NCBI RefSeq assembly: GCF_018413605.1
Contig: NZ_JAHCDN010000001.1
Location: 806,001-870,000 of the forward strand
Length of the DNA: 64,000 bases
Source of the DNA: Variovorax sp. PCZ-1
Lineage (GTDB): Bacteria > Pseudomonadota > Gammaproteobacteria > Burkholderiales > Burkholderiaceae_C
Reading direction: 5' to 3'
Positions within the stretch are counted from its first letter, which is position 1; every line of letters begins with the position of its first letter. Both the position numbers and the translations under genes were made by a program. The notes beneath the pieces were generated by a model. It saw only the letters and a program-made list of their open reading frames with translations, did not search any database and had not been told where the DNA came from. Positions 8,076-17,272 of this stretch are shown here, in pieces.

Positions 8076-9368
8076 TCAGGCCGGTTTAATAGTACGGAAC
8101 ATTGCTTCCAATGGTTTTGGCTCGTCATTGGGGAAAAGTGTGACTGCTGCTCGTGAGTGTAAGTCAACTGCTACATTCGCTGCTCGCTCAGCCTCATACA
8201 GCGCTTCTGTAAAATTGTGGATGTCGTTACACCAGCATATTCCAACCCCTACAATTGGCAGAACAGATTCCTTCTGCGCAACGAGTTTTAGCTCGACAGG
8301 TTTGGCGGTAGCCGCTGCTAGCCGCAGTCCAAAATCCCACAATTGGTGAGCCGATACTTTGCCCGAAATCTGCACTGCAAAGCATGCGCCGTAGTAGCGC
8401 CCCATTAAATCAGCAGGAGAAGTGATTTTACGAATTCTCGAAACGGTCGCGAGCAATACCTCGTTGAGTCCGTTTTCGCCAAATTGTTGGACAATCTCTT
8501 TCGTGTTGCTAAGCTTAACCATGACTGTGACCGGTCGACGCTTGAAGCGCAGGCTAGTGACATAGATATGCTCCATCGCTTTGACCATCGCTACGCCAAT
8601 TGGCAAACGAGTGATCAAATCGAGCTCGATACGGCTATCTAACAACTTAGTAAAGTAGGTGTGAACGTGTGCACGGTGTATGGCCGCGCGAAGTAAGATC
8701 ATCATGCCTACCACGTTTAAGACTATTGCGATCATCCAAAAGCTTGATGCGAAACTGATCTGGAAAAGTTCTTGTAGCGCAAGAGCTATGTGCACCGGAG
8801 CACACGATAGCCCGCAAAGAAAACCTTGCCATGCCTCAGCGTCACCTAGTACAGCAGCACGTGCGCTCATGACGGACGTCACTACGAGACCCAAGATACC
8901 CAAGCTCAGCGCAAGCGGTGTCAGCCATGCTACTGGTGTTGCTAGATGCATTTTACCTAGTGCCAAGCATTGTTGATAAATCGGCTCAAAAGCCAGGACA
9001 AGTAAGCCTCCTCCGGCACTGATATATACGATTCCTAAAAGCACTATGTTGGCTACCCGATCACGCATTTTGATCCCCAGCCAATTTCGCACACCGATCG
9101 CCCCGATAGCAACAACCAAGGAAATGGCAACGCCCGACGGATACCACAGCACGTATGAGGCATTAGAAAACCAAGATGTTAAAGATGGCAGTGATGCTGC
9201 GAAGCCTGATGCAGTCAGTATGTAGGCTGCAGAAGCGGAAGCATACAAAAACACTTCACCGGCCCAACGAGCTCGGCAGCGAACAAACTCAAACAATGCG
9301 TAAAACAACAAAGGAATATAGGCACCCAGCAAGAGCGCCCATAGTATGAAATGTTGTTGATCGAGCAT
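8076..9368 (-). CDS. Multi-pass membrane protein with degenerate GGDEF domain
   Basis: 430 residues. The N-terminal half (about 1-235) holds around seven hydrophobic segments. A short helix then leads into LDLITRLPIGVAMVKAMEH, the counterpart of the GGDEF-domain opening DxLTxLPNR. The expected active-site loop RxGGDEF reads GRYYGACFAVQ, so the Gly-Gly-Asp-Glu-Phe signature is gone. This should not be a working diguanylate cyclase. By family precedent it could bind a nucleotide or a protein and act as a receptor or sensor, but that is inference. Its neighbour on the same strand is a secreted DUF11 protein, and a two-component pair lies beyond that. Confidence 0.78.
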   Translation of the reverse strand: MLDQQHFILWALLLGAYIPLLFYALFEFVRCRARWAGEVFLYASASAAYILTASGFAASLPSLTSWFSNASYVLWYPSGVAISLVVAIGAIGVRNWLGIKMRDRVANIVLLGIVYISAGGGLLVLAFEPIYQQCLALGKMHLATPVAWLTPLALSLGILGLVVTSVMSARAAVLGDAEAWQGFLCGLSCAPVHIALALQELFQISFASSFWMIAIVLNVVGMMILLRAAIHRAHVHTYFTKLLDSRIELDLITRLPIGVAMVKAMEHIYVTSLRFKRRPVTVMVKLSNTKEIVQQFGENGLNEVLLATVSRIRKITSPADLMGRYYGACFAVQISGKVSAHQLWDFGLRLAAATAKPVELKLVAQKESVLPIVGVGICWCNDIHNFTEALYEAERAANVAVDLHSRAAVTLFPNDEPKPLEAMFRTIKPA

Positions 9369-9518
9369 TTATGCACTAACGTTAATAGCAACCAGTTAAG
9401 TCCTTTACGAGAATTAAGTTAGCTTTTGAGCGGTCTCAATCTGCCCAAAACCGTGCCTAATCAACGCGAATTTGGCGGTCTCTCACTCTCTCCCTTACAA
9501 TTCATCTCTAATCAGCTA

Positions 9519-9547
9519 AGCTTGAAAAAAATCTACTATTTCAAGCT
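9519..9547 (-). terminator. Hairpin at the stop codon of the DUF11 gene
   Basis: AGCTTGAAA (9519-9527) and TTTCAAGCT (9539-9547) are perfect 9-bp arms around an 11-bp loop. The stem sits directly at the end of the minus-strand DUF11 gene. A T-run is present only in the loop, so this is a weak candidate terminator or an RNA-stabilising 3-prime hairpin. Confidence 0.35.
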
Positions 9548-11145
9548 CATAAACCTGCTGCACCTACCCCGCATCTGATGATCATTGTTACGGAAGTCAT
9601 CGCTGGGAAACTCGGTAGCGTCGTCGAGCTGGGGGCGAAAATATTGTTCAAAACAGCTGGGCAACTCGCTGCCCCAGTTGAAGTGCAGTTCACTACTGTG
9701 CAATTGCTCAAGCCATTCGAAGGTGAGTCCTGCACGATAGCGCCGTTGGCGGCATCAGGCCCGCCATTGGCAAATGTCACGGTGTAGTTTGTCGTCGATC
9801 CTGCCACCAAGGTGGTTGTGCCATTGCTCTTTGTAACGCTCAGAGCTGCCCTCGGCCGTGATATTGGCACCGTGATGGTTGAAGTGCCGTTGCTAGGCAC
9901 AGAATCTGTGTAATTGGAAGAAGTCTGAGCCGAGGCAACATTGGTCAGCGTGCCGGTGGTGGATGAATTGAGCACGGCTGTCACGGTGTATCTTATTGCA
10001 CCATTAATGGACAAAGAGACTGTCTGGCTGATGTTACCGGAGCCACTGGCGGTAGAGCAGCCAGTCGTGACAAGGTTCGCACTTCCGGCATTGGTCACGC
10101 CGCATACCCAGTTCAATGCGGAATACACACCGCCTGGGAACGTATCAACAACACTAACTGGGCTTGCAGTACCTGCGCCAGTATTGGACACATTAATAAA
10201 ATAAGTCACTGTTTCCCCAGGCTTAACTGAGGTTGGGGTTGCAGTTTTAACGACGCTGACATCAATGGGAAAATTTCTTGCAAGGTCAGTCATGGAATTG
10301 CCTGACGTAGTACCAATCAAAGTTGGGAGACCGTTGGTAGTGTTGATTGCATAAGCGTTTAGTACTGGATTCGTACTCATGAGCAGACACACAGCAGGAC
10401 TGGGAGCGCAACCGGGGGCACCCGTCGAGCCAACAACTAATCCTGTCGGAATTGGTGAAGGAGTTGTAACCGGCAAACCCAAGCCACCGATTAAGTTTAG
10501 CGGTATTATGCTGTTGTTTGGGAGCGTAGCGAAGCCTGTGCTGGCATCTACTCGAAACAAAGCATACTCAGCATTGCTGGCGGCTAGTAAAACCATCCAT
10601 AGATTACCGTTGTTATCGCAAACGATATCGCCTCCACCAGTGGGAGACACAGCAGCCGGGCTAAGGTTGATGTTTCGAATTGCACCTGTCGTAGGATTTA
10701 CTTCGTAGAGATTATTGTTGGAGCGAGCAGACATCAAATACAGCCTGCCATCGGGGCAAAATGCTGCTTTATTGATGGTATTTCTCGTTGCTGGATCTAG
10801 TAAGACATTGATTGGCGTGCCATTGGTGCATGTGATTGGATCAAAACTATTCAACCTTGGAAAGACGGTGGTGCTTAGGCTATTTTCAAAGTAATAGAGT
10901 ACCCCATTGTTTGAGTTTGATTGAGCAATAGCCGCTGAAATAAAATTGAAGGTTGTTGTTGTGCAGATGCGAGTTGTCGCACCGGTGTTGGGATTAAATA
11001 TGAATACTTGGTTATTGATACTTCCTATCGTAGCGTCTCGCCCGCTGCCATAAATAGTTTGAGCAACCGTGTAGCCAGACATGCCAAAGCTCAGGCTAAT
11101 CAACAACCATAAAAACCATCGTAACAAGAATTGAATACATTTCAT
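9547..11145 (-). CDS. Secreted DUF6923 / DUF11 repeat protein
   Basis: A 532-residue exported protein. A signal peptide (MKCIQFLLRWFLWLLISLSF, cleaved near TVAQ) precedes a beta-propeller-like DUF6923 region of about 260 residues that opens with IYGSGRDATIGSINNQVFIF and includes NPNTGAT, SFDPITC and VNPTTGAI repeats. Two DUF11 beta-sandwich modules follow: VVKTATPTSVKPGETVTYFI (from about 295) and LSVTKSNGTTTLVAGSTTNY (from about 438). The last ends abruptly at IIRCGVGAAGL, with no sorting signal, anchor or further repeats, so the protein may be shortened compared with relatives that carry more DUF11 copies. It is low in charge and rich in Thr/Ser/Asn, as expected of an extracellular or surface protein. 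Confidence 0.8.
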   Translation of the reverse strand: MKCIQFLLRWFLWLLISLSFGMSGYTVAQTIYGSGRDATIGSINNQVFIFNPNTGATTRICTTTTFNFISAAIAQSNSNNGVLYYFENSLSTTVFPRLNSFDPITCTNGTPINVLLDPATRNTINKAAFCPDGRLYLMSARSNNNLYEVNPTTGAIRNINLSPAAVSPTGGGDIVCDNNGNLWMVLLAASNAEYALFRVDASTGFATLPNNSIIPLNLIGGLGLPVTTPSPIPTGLVVGSTGAPGCAPSPAVCLLMSTNPVLNAYAINTTNGLPTLIGTTSGNSMTDLARNFPIDVSVVKTATPTSVKPGETVTYFINVSNTGAGTASPVSVVDTFPGGVYSALNWVCGVTNAGSANLVTTGCSTASGSGNISQTVSLSINGAIRYTVTAVLNSSTTGTLTNVASAQTSSNYTDSVPSNGTSTITVPISRPRAALSVTKSNGTTTLVAGSTTNYTVTFANGGPDAANGAIVQDSPSNGLSNCTVVNCTSTGAASCPAVLNNIFAPSSTTLPSFPAMTSVTMIIRCGVGAAGL

Positions 11146-11360
11146 AAAATTAAAGTCGCCCTTAAAGCTACACCAACAGACTAAAGCTCATTTGCAAAAG
11201 CCACTTATTCGTCAAGCACGCGACTAGCTCTTCTTTTTTGACTCTTCCCACCTCACATGCGCGGGTGCATATAAGACCATTTATTGGCTTCTTTGTCAGT
11301 CCCATCAACATGGGACAAAAATTTAAAATATGCCGATCTTCCTTCAGCAATAATCTGGTC

Positions 11361-12011
11361 ATGAAAGCAGCTTTCGTTGAAGACGATCCACTGATGCATA
11401 GAAAAATTCTTCGTATGCTGAGCTTGGGCTTCCCGGATGCAGTGATAACGTCTTTTCAAACTTTGGCGGATGCCAGTGTTTATGCTTTGAAAGAGAAGCA
11501 AGATTATTGGTTGGTAGATTTAGGTTTGCCTGATGGCTCTGGCATAACTTTGATCGGGATCTTGCGTAAGCGATACCCGCAAACGAACATATTGGTACTC
11601 ACCGTTTTAGAAGACACCAAAAATATTATTCGGAGCATTCAGGCTGGAGCCAACGGCTATCTGTTGAAGCAAGATCTTCAGACTGATGATCAGCTACCCG
11701 TTTTTATCAAAGCTATCAACGAGGGTGGTACCCCCTTGTCACCAGTGGTAGCTAGTCGCTTGTTGGAGCGAATGCAAGTGATTGCCAGTCAACCGGCATC
11801 TCTTGAGCTAGAGCAGCCACTAGCACCGCGTGAAGCGGAGTTGTTGCAGTTGCTCTCACGGGGCTACAGCTATCAAGAATCTGCGCAACTCATGCTGGTG
11901 AGCTTGAGTACAGTACAGACATTGGTCAAACGCTGTTACAGCAAGCTTGGCGTTCACTCGCGCACCGAAGCGATTTTTGAGGCTAAGACCAGAGGAGTAT
12001 TGAGGTCATGA
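11361..12011 (+). CDS. NarL/FixJ-family response regulator
   Basis: 216 residues from the ATG at 11361 (MKAAFVEDDPLMHRKILRML). A longer in-frame start at 11238 would add 41 residues unlike a receiver N-terminus. The receiver domain shows the acidic pair EDD at 7-9, the phospho-acceptor Asp in YWLVDLGLPDGSG, Thr in VLTVLED and Lys in LLKQD. The C-terminal LuxR-type helix-turn-helix is LAPREAELLQLLSRGYSYQE... through YSKLGVHSRTEAIFEA. The last base pairs overlap the sensor kinase start (ATGA), so both are translationally coupled and almost certainly partners. The 215-bp upstream region faces the DUF11 gene, a plausible but unproven target. Confidence 0.92.
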   Translation: MKAAFVEDDPLMHRKILRMLSLGFPDAVITSFQTLADASVYALKEKQDYWLVDLGLPDGSGITLIGILRKRYPQTNILVLTVLEDTKNIIRSIQAGANGYLLKQDLQTDDQLPVFIKAINEGGTPLSPVVASRLLERMQVIASQPASLELEQPLAPREAELLQLLSRGYSYQESAQLMLVSLSTVQTLVKRCYSKLGVHSRTEAIFEAKTRGVLRS

Positions 12012-13855
12012 CATTGGTCACCCGCGCAATAGTCGCCTTTTTGGTCAGCTTTGTTGCCTTGCTGTTTACCAGCCATGTGTTTGCACAGTCCACAGTCTCA
12101 TCAACACTGCCATATGCATCTGAAGCACGTCCCATAAAACTTCCACTCGAAGTGATGCAAGCCGATCTGAAGGTGACTGTATTTGCCAATGATGCCGGAC
12201 CAACGCAAACCCACTCATTAGGCATTCAGCAGCTACCTTGGCGTTGGGACAGAGTCTTTGTGAGGCAGCGGGGTGTAATGCATGTCAAGTTGGATTTTCC
12301 CTTGGATGCTGAGTCGGTTAAACAACTGCAAGAGAAAGGTAAAGGGTTGGGCTTAGCAGCCGCAAATATAGGTAATCGTCATCGATTACGAATCAATGGT
12401 GGGCAGTGGCAGTCCACAGGTTGGGATAAAAAGAACAGCCAGAATCGACAAAAACCAAGCTGGTATTTGTTACCAGCTAAAGACTTGCGGTCTGGAGGCA
12501 ACGTCATAGAACTGGAGATTCAGGCTGAACCGGCCAATGAAGCCGGGCTGAGCGTAATCGAAATAGGACATAGTGAACAATCTTTGAAAAAGCACTCAGG
12601 TGAAGTCATAACACTTTATTCTGTCTTCGCAGTGATCGTTAGTTTGAGCTTTTGGGTATCCGGCATTGCCATTGCCCTAGCTTTGCTCACACGAGAAAAA
12701 TTTTACGCGGTGGCGGCTTCTGCAGAGTGTTGTTTTTTCTTACGACAATTAGGGTGGTTGGTTGAGTATCCAATCTTGCCTACGTGGGTGTTCAATGCCT
12801 TACAACTGAGTCTGCATGTTTTTTATGCTGGTTTAATGTTTTGGATCTCACAGATATTGATCGATAAACCATTACCCTGGCTAGAGCGACTCTTAAAAAC
12901 ATATTTGTTTCTGTGCATTCCTATCGTCACTCTAGGTATGTATCTAGGAGACTATCGTTTTTATCCTGTAGCACTACCAGCTGCAATGTTGATAATTTCT
13001 ATCATTTGTGCAACCCGCCTCGTGTACTATGCTTGGATGAAAAAGGATTGGATCTTATATGCGTATGCATTTGGCGGTGTTCTAAGCATCGTCGCGGGAA
13101 GCAGTGATTTCGTACATGATAATTCCCAATCGGGCTTCGGAAGCCATGCACTGACCAATTATGCTTTTGCTACTCTAAGCATCACAATGTTTTTCTTGGT
13201 AGCGTATCGCTATTTAAGTACGCGTGATGCATTGCATGAACTTAACATGGCGCGTAATTTAGAAGCAGAACTTGCTACTAATCGCGAGCGCGAACGTTTG
13301 ATGCAAGATATTCATGATGCAGTGGGCTCGCAATTGGTAGGGCTTTTGAGTTTAGTTAACAACAGTGCACCCATGAAGCAAATCAAATCGCATACCGAGA
13401 GAGCTTTGGGCGAAATGCGCCTAGCTATCGATGCTATTAATACGACGGACGGAGATCTAAGCTTGGTTTTAGCCAGTTTGAGGCATCGCTTGCAGCCGCA
13501 GTTGAGTGCCGCACAGCTTGATATAACTTGGCAAGTAGATGCTGCTCGTAAATTGGGCAAGATGTCGTACAGCGATATTCAGCATATTCAGCGCATCATT
13601 CTGGAGGTATTCAGCAATATCATGCAGCATGCTAGGGCAAAAAAAGTGGTGCTCACAGCCCAGAGTGACGTTAGCGATGACATGTGTTGGATTTGCATAA
13701 GCGATGATGGCGTAGGTTTTAACTCCAGCCAAACAAAGGGGCGTGGGATATCGAATATGCATAAACGTGCTGAAATTCTGGGCGCCATACTGACTATTGA
13801 GCAGAATAAGCCCAGCGGTACTATCGTGAAGTTAGGCTTCTTAGCTGATTCATAA
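12008..13855 (+). CDS. Membrane sensor histidine kinase (HisKA_3 type)
   Basis: 615 residues. A signal peptide (MTLVTRAIVAFLVSFVALLF) leads to a periplasmic region of about 170 residues with jelly-roll-like strands. About seven membrane helices (from ITLYSVFAVIVSLSFWVSGI on) follow, then a short coiled segment. The cytoplasmic dimerisation/phosphoacceptor motif is MQDIHDAVGSQLVGLLS with the His near residue 435. The ATPase domain shows an N-box-like EVFSNIMQHARAK and a G1 loop ISDDGVGFN with GRGISNMHKRAE. This is the architecture of the NarX/DegS-like kinases that pair with NarL-type regulators, and the gene overlaps such a regulator by 4 bp. The signal sensed is unknown. Confidence 0.9.
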   Translation: MTLVTRAIVAFLVSFVALLFTSHVFAQSTVSSTLPYASEARPIKLPLEVMQADLKVTVFANDAGPTQTHSLGIQQLPWRWDRVFVRQRGVMHVKLDFPLDAESVKQLQEKGKGLGLAAANIGNRHRLRINGGQWQSTGWDKKNSQNRQKPSWYLLPAKDLRSGGNVIELEIQAEPANEAGLSVIEIGHSEQSLKKHSGEVITLYSVFAVIVSLSFWVSGIAIALALLTREKFYAVAASAECCFFLRQLGWLVEYPILPTWVFNALQLSLHVFYAGLMFWISQILIDKPLPWLERLLKTYLFLCIPIVTLGMYLGDYRFYPVALPAAMLIISIICATRLVYYAWMKKDWILYAYAFGGVLSIVAGSSDFVHDNSQSGFGSHALTNYAFATLSITMFFLVAYRYLSTRDALHELNMARNLEAELATNRERERLMQDIHDAVGSQLVGLLSLVNNSAPMKQIKSHTERALGEMRLAIDAINTTDGDLSLVLASLRHRLQPQLSAAQLDITWQVDAARKLGKMSYSDIQHIQRIILEVFSNIMQHARAKKVVLTAQSDVSDDMCWICISDDGVGFNSSQTKGRGISNMHKRAEILGAILTIEQNKPSGTIVKLGFLADS

Positions 13856-13909
13856 AATGTATTGCTAAAGATCGTGATTTGTTTTACTGCTGGTGAGTTG
13901 CGCAATACT

Positions 13910-15232
13910 TCAAGTCGGTCCCAGATAGTTTTGGAATTCATGTTTTGGCATCATAGAGCCGCCCGTAGTCCATACGACATGCGTGATGTGGGCCATCTCT
14001 ACCTGCAATCCTCGTTCTTCGAGGTAAATCTTGCCTAAGCGGCCAGCTAGCTGCCTTACACCATCAATGCCAGCTGCAGCAGATGGCTCAAGCTGCAGGT
14101 TTTGTGTTTGATGGGCTTTTCGCAGGTCGTTGAGCATGGTTTCATCGGATACGGTGTAACCACCAGCCATGATTGTTCTGCTGAGCTGAGCAGCCAAGAG
14201 GGATGCTTTTGCAACTGCAAGGCCGTCTGCTATCGTTTTGCCGCTGAGTCCTATCTCATGAACAGAGTCTGCGCTTGTGCCTCGACGTGTCATCTCCAAA
14301 ATCATACAAGGAGCTTCTATAGGCTCTGCATAGAAGCAGTGCACATTCGACTCGAAGAGCAGCGCCAGCCCAAGAGCAATACCAGTGGGTGCACCACCAA
14401 CACCGCAGGGCAGATAGACAAAAAGCGGGCTGCGCTCTGAAACTTCAATTCCAGCGAAGTCCAGTTGCTTAGCCAGTTCTGTTGCCGCTGTGGCGTAGCC
14501 AAGCAGCAAGGACTCCGAATCCTCGTCATCTATGAAGTGTTGATTCTGTGAGCGTGTGTTGTTTCGGGCTGCAGCTAGCGCCTGCGTGTAATCGCCCGTA
14601 TGCTCAACCACATGCGCTCCCAATTGCCTGAGCATCTCCTTTTTCCAAGCTTTTGCCTCTGCTGACATGTGAACCACAGCTTTGAACCCCAGAGCCTTTG
14701 CAAATGCTCCGATCGCCAAGCCCAAGTTGCCTGTCGAACCGACTGATATTTCATGTTCTGCCAAGATAGAGCGAAGATGAGAGTTCGCGTCTCTTGTTAC
14801 GTCGCTGATGCCTTTCGCTAATGCGATTTGTTCCATGATTTCAAGTACTGCATTCGCTGCCCCTCGAGCTTTGATGGAGCCGCTACCCGCCAGCATATGG
14901 TCCGCTTTGATGAGAATGGCTTTATGTTCCAACAAATCTGAAGAAGAAATTAATTGTTCGGGTTGAAGGACGGGTAGCAATTGACTGCAGATATGACCGC
15001 CATGAGGCTTGAGTGTGTCAAAGGAGGCGGCCAAGAGGGGCGCAAAGCGGTGTAGACGCTCAATCGCAGCGGCAACAAGAGGCTCGTAGTGCGCAGGGGC
15101 TATTCCGTTGTGGATTGGATTGCTCCAAAAAATTGGGCGTTTTAATGCGAGAGCGCTATGGACAGCGAATGTTGGTGTGGGCATATGCTTTTGAAGATGT
15201 GTTGAAAATGATGACGAGTATTCCTTCGCCAT
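13910..15232 (-). CDS. dsdA: D-serine ammonia-lyase (D-serine dehydratase)
   Basis: A PLP enzyme that converts D-serine to pyruvate and ammonia. The PLP lysine lies in GSGSIKARG and the phosphate-binding loop is SVGSTGNLGLAIG. The block RLHRFAPLLAASFDTLKPHGG matches the DsdA N-terminal domain. The frame opens at 15283, but I prefer the ATG at 15232 (MAKEYSSSFSTHL). It gives 440 residues and puts the catalytic Lys at 121, close to E. coli DsdA (442 residues, Lys118), and it leaves room for a promoter. The divergent LysR gene starts at 15300 and is its likely regulator, as dsdC is in enterobacteria. Confidence 0.9.
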   Translation of the reverse strand: MAKEYSSSFSTHLQKHMPTPTFAVHSALALKRPIFWSNPIHNGIAPAHYEPLVAAAIERLHRFAPLLAASFDTLKPHGGHICSQLLPVLQPEQLISSSDLLEHKAILIKADHMLAGSGSIKARGAANAVLEIMEQIALAKGISDVTRDANSHLRSILAEHEISVGSTGNLGLAIGAFAKALGFKAVVHMSAEAKAWKKEMLRQLGAHVVEHTGDYTQALAAARNNTRSQNQHFIDDEDSESLLLGYATAATELAKQLDFAGIEVSERSPLFVYLPCGVGGAPTGIALGLALLFESNVHCFYAEPIEAPCMILEMTRRGTSADSVHEIGLSGKTIADGLAVAKASLLAAQLSRTIMAGGYTVSDETMLNDLRKAHQTQNLQLEPSAAAGIDGVRQLAGRLGKIYLEERGLQVEMAHITHVVWTTGGSMMPKHEFQNYLGPT

Positions 15233-15299
15233 TGAGTTTTGACAAATCAGTCTGCTTACAGCAAGATTAGTTAAACTAAACATTCACGGCGATTGCAAC

Positions 15300-16286
15300 A
15301 TGGGTTCAAATACCAAACTTACTTCTGCGATGCTGACTTGGCTGCGTGCTTTTGAAGCGGTTGCTCGGCAGGGCTCTTTTGCGAAAGCATCTGATGAGCT
15401 GGCGGTGACCTCAGGTGCGATCAGCCAGCAGGTCAAGTGCTTGGAGGAGGCGCTTGGACTCAGCCTGTTTGATCGTTCAGCGAAACCCATCTCGCTAACG
15501 GCTGAAGGGCGTTGCCTAGCACCTGTCATGATGGAAGCGTTTGAGAATGTACGGCTTGCTCTTTTGGATCTGGCGCAACCTAGTGGGAATCGGGCCATCA
15601 CGTTGAGTTGCTCGCCTTCATTTGCTATGCAATGGCTGGGGCCTAGACTATCCAAACTCCGCAAAGATCTGCATTCCACAGACGTGCAGGTGTTTGGTGA
15701 ATTTCATCGTCTGAACAGATTCAAAATGTCAAATGGAAAAGCCTATGCTGCGATCCGCTACGACAATGGTGACTATCCCGGATTGGTCTGCACCAAAGTG
15801 TTGAATGAGTGGCTTGTCCCAGTGGCTAGCCCAGCTTTTCTCCAGGCTAACCCACGCCTGCGCAAGCTCAGTCACCTCGCTGGTCGGTATTTGTTGCATG
15901 ACTCGCGGCCTTGGTTTGATGGTGAAGAGGCCTCGGACTGGCATGAGTGGCTTGCCGCAGTTGGTGTCGCGAAAATGAATCAAGAGCTGGGTAAATCCTT
16001 CAATATGGCGCAGCTCGCTGTCGGAGCGGCTTTAGCCGGTGAGGGAGTAGCCATGGGGCGCTTAGCACTCGTGGCTGAGCACTTGCGAACAGGTCAGTTG
16101 ATTGCACCTTATCCAATCGCAGTGTTAGCGCAAGCAGACTATCATTTCTTAACACTCCGCTCGCGGTCTGCGCAAGTCAAGGAAGTATTGGCATGGTTGC
16201 TGTCAGAGTCGCAGAGCTTCTCGCTGCTGACAGATGAGCTCCTAACAAAGTTAAAGATTCAGAAGCTTGAACCGCCACATGTTTAA
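15300..16286 (+). CDS. LysR-family regulator, probable activator of dsdA
   Basis: 328 residues. The N-terminal winged helix-turn-helix is clear: WLRAFEAVARQGSFAKASDE then TSGAISQQVKCLEEALGLSLFDR (about residues 13-60). The GcvA/DsdC-like subgroup is suggested by the spacing and by the effector-domain start NRAITLSCSPSFAMQWLGPRL. It is transcribed divergently from the D-serine dehydratase gene with a very short shared region, the classical layout for a LysR regulator and its target, so D-serine-responsive activation is a reasonable inference. The last residues (KLKIQKLEPPHV) run past the usual domain end and look harmless. Confidence 0.88.
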   Translation: MGSNTKLTSAMLTWLRAFEAVARQGSFAKASDELAVTSGAISQQVKCLEEALGLSLFDRSAKPISLTAEGRCLAPVMMEAFENVRLALLDLAQPSGNRAITLSCSPSFAMQWLGPRLSKLRKDLHSTDVQVFGEFHRLNRFKMSNGKAYAAIRYDNGDYPGLVCTKVLNEWLVPVASPAFLQANPRLRKLSHLAGRYLLHDSRPWFDGEEASDWHEWLAAVGVAKMNQELGKSFNMAQLAVGAALAGEGVAMGRLALVAEHLRTGQLIAPYPIAVLAQADYHFLTLRSRSAQVKEVLAWLLSESQSFSLLTDELLTKLKIQKLEPPHV

Positions 16287-16394
16287 TGGAGGCTCATTGG
16301 CACTTCCTAGGTGGTGGCAGCGAGATTTAATTCTCAAAAACGGTTAGATGCTATAGGCCGCACAAGTGACAAAATTTTGAATTCATTAGCTACA

Positions 16395-17147
16395 TCAAGC
16401 TACATCTCGTACATCAGCCACTGGATTGCTTCCAAAATCAGAGCGAGAGAGATAAGCAATCAGCCGGCCAGCGGCTTCATGCGGGCTGGTGAGGCTGCCT
16501 TGATTTTTCATACCGACGAAGGCGGATTTGTCGGGGAAGCTGGTGTCTGGGGCGCTGCGGAGTTGGACTTGCATGTCTGTGTCGATCACGCCGGGGGCGA
16601 GGGAGCAGACCTTTGCGCCGTGGTGCTTGATGGATTCTTCTAGGGCGACGCAGCGGGTGAAATGATCCATCGCGGCTTTGGCGGCGCAGTAGCCTGCTTG
16701 GCTGGCGATGGCGCGGCGGCCTAGGCCGCTGGAGATGTTGAGCACTTTTTTGGGGATGCGCCAATTGGCTGTGGCTAGAAGGAAGGCAGAGGTGAGGAGC
16801 ATGGGGGCTTCGATGCCGACGCGCATGGCACGTGTGATCTCGTGGGCGGGTACGTCTGAGAGCGGGGCGATTTGCGGGATGACGCCAGCGTTGTTGACCA
16901 AGGTAGCGCTGTCGTAAGCCAAGGGCTGTTTGGCTAGCCATGCTTTGAGCTGCTTGGCCACAGGCGCAGCATCGTTCAAATCTTCTGCCCACTGCGTGAG
17001 GGGGACTTGCTGCTCTTCAGCGAGCGAGGCTAGCGTGTCATTGGTCTTACGGGAGATGCAGAGCAGAGCGTTGCCGGGGAGGATGAGCTGCTGGGCGAGT
17101 GCGAGACCCATGCCGCGTGATGCGCCGGTGATGATGTAGAGATTCAT
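16395..17147 (-). CDS. SDR-family NAD(P)-dependent oxidoreductase
   Basis: A 250-residue classical short-chain dehydrogenase. The cofactor-binding motif is TGASRGMGLALAQ (residues 8-20), the NNAG motif is LVNNAGVIPQ, the catalytic Ser is in LNISSGLGRRA, and the catalytic pair is YCAAK (YxxxK). The overall pattern resembles sepiapterin reductase/benzil reductase-type SDRs (SPGVIDTDMQ-like loop SLAPGVIDTDMQVQLR). The substrate is not predictable. It stands alone between the LysR gene and a REP-like repeat. Confidence 0.88.
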   Translation of the reverse strand: MNLYIITGASRGMGLALAQQLILPGNALLCISRKTNDTLASLAEEQQVPLTQWAEDLNDAAPVAKQLKAWLAKQPLAYDSATLVNNAGVIPQIAPLSDVPAHEITRAMRVGIEAPMLLTSAFLLATANWRIPKKVLNISSGLGRRAIASQAGYCAAKAAMDHFTRCVALEESIKHHGAKVCSLAPGVIDTDMQVQLRSAPDTSFPDKSAFVGMKNQGSLTSPHEAAGRLIAYLSRSDFGSNPVADVRDVA

Positions 17148-17183
17148 GGAGGTGATGTTATCTCAGTGCAGCTTGCATCTGGC

Positions 17184-17236
17184 TGTTCGCCCTGAGCTTG
17201 TCGAAGGGTCAAGGCTTCGACAAGCTCAGCCGAACG
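17184..17236. repeat. REP-like inverted repeat, GAGCTTGTCGAAG family (copy 2)
   Basis: GTTCGCCCTGAGCTTGTCGA (from 17184) pairs with TCGACAAGCTCAGCCGAAC (to 17236) across a very short loop. It lies between the divergent SDR and DUF2007 genes. Confidence 0.87.
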
Positions 17237-17272
17237 AGAGGCACTAGCTGCGTTGAATGTTATCCTGACGCT

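Noticed and set aside
11238-11360. Longer start for the response regulator
   Set aside because: The extra 41 residues precede the standard receiver opening MKAAFVEDDP and have no receiver or signal features.
17198-17272. Longer start for the DUF2007 protein
   Set aside because: The extension is encoded by the right arm of a REP-like palindrome, and the domain begins after 17273.
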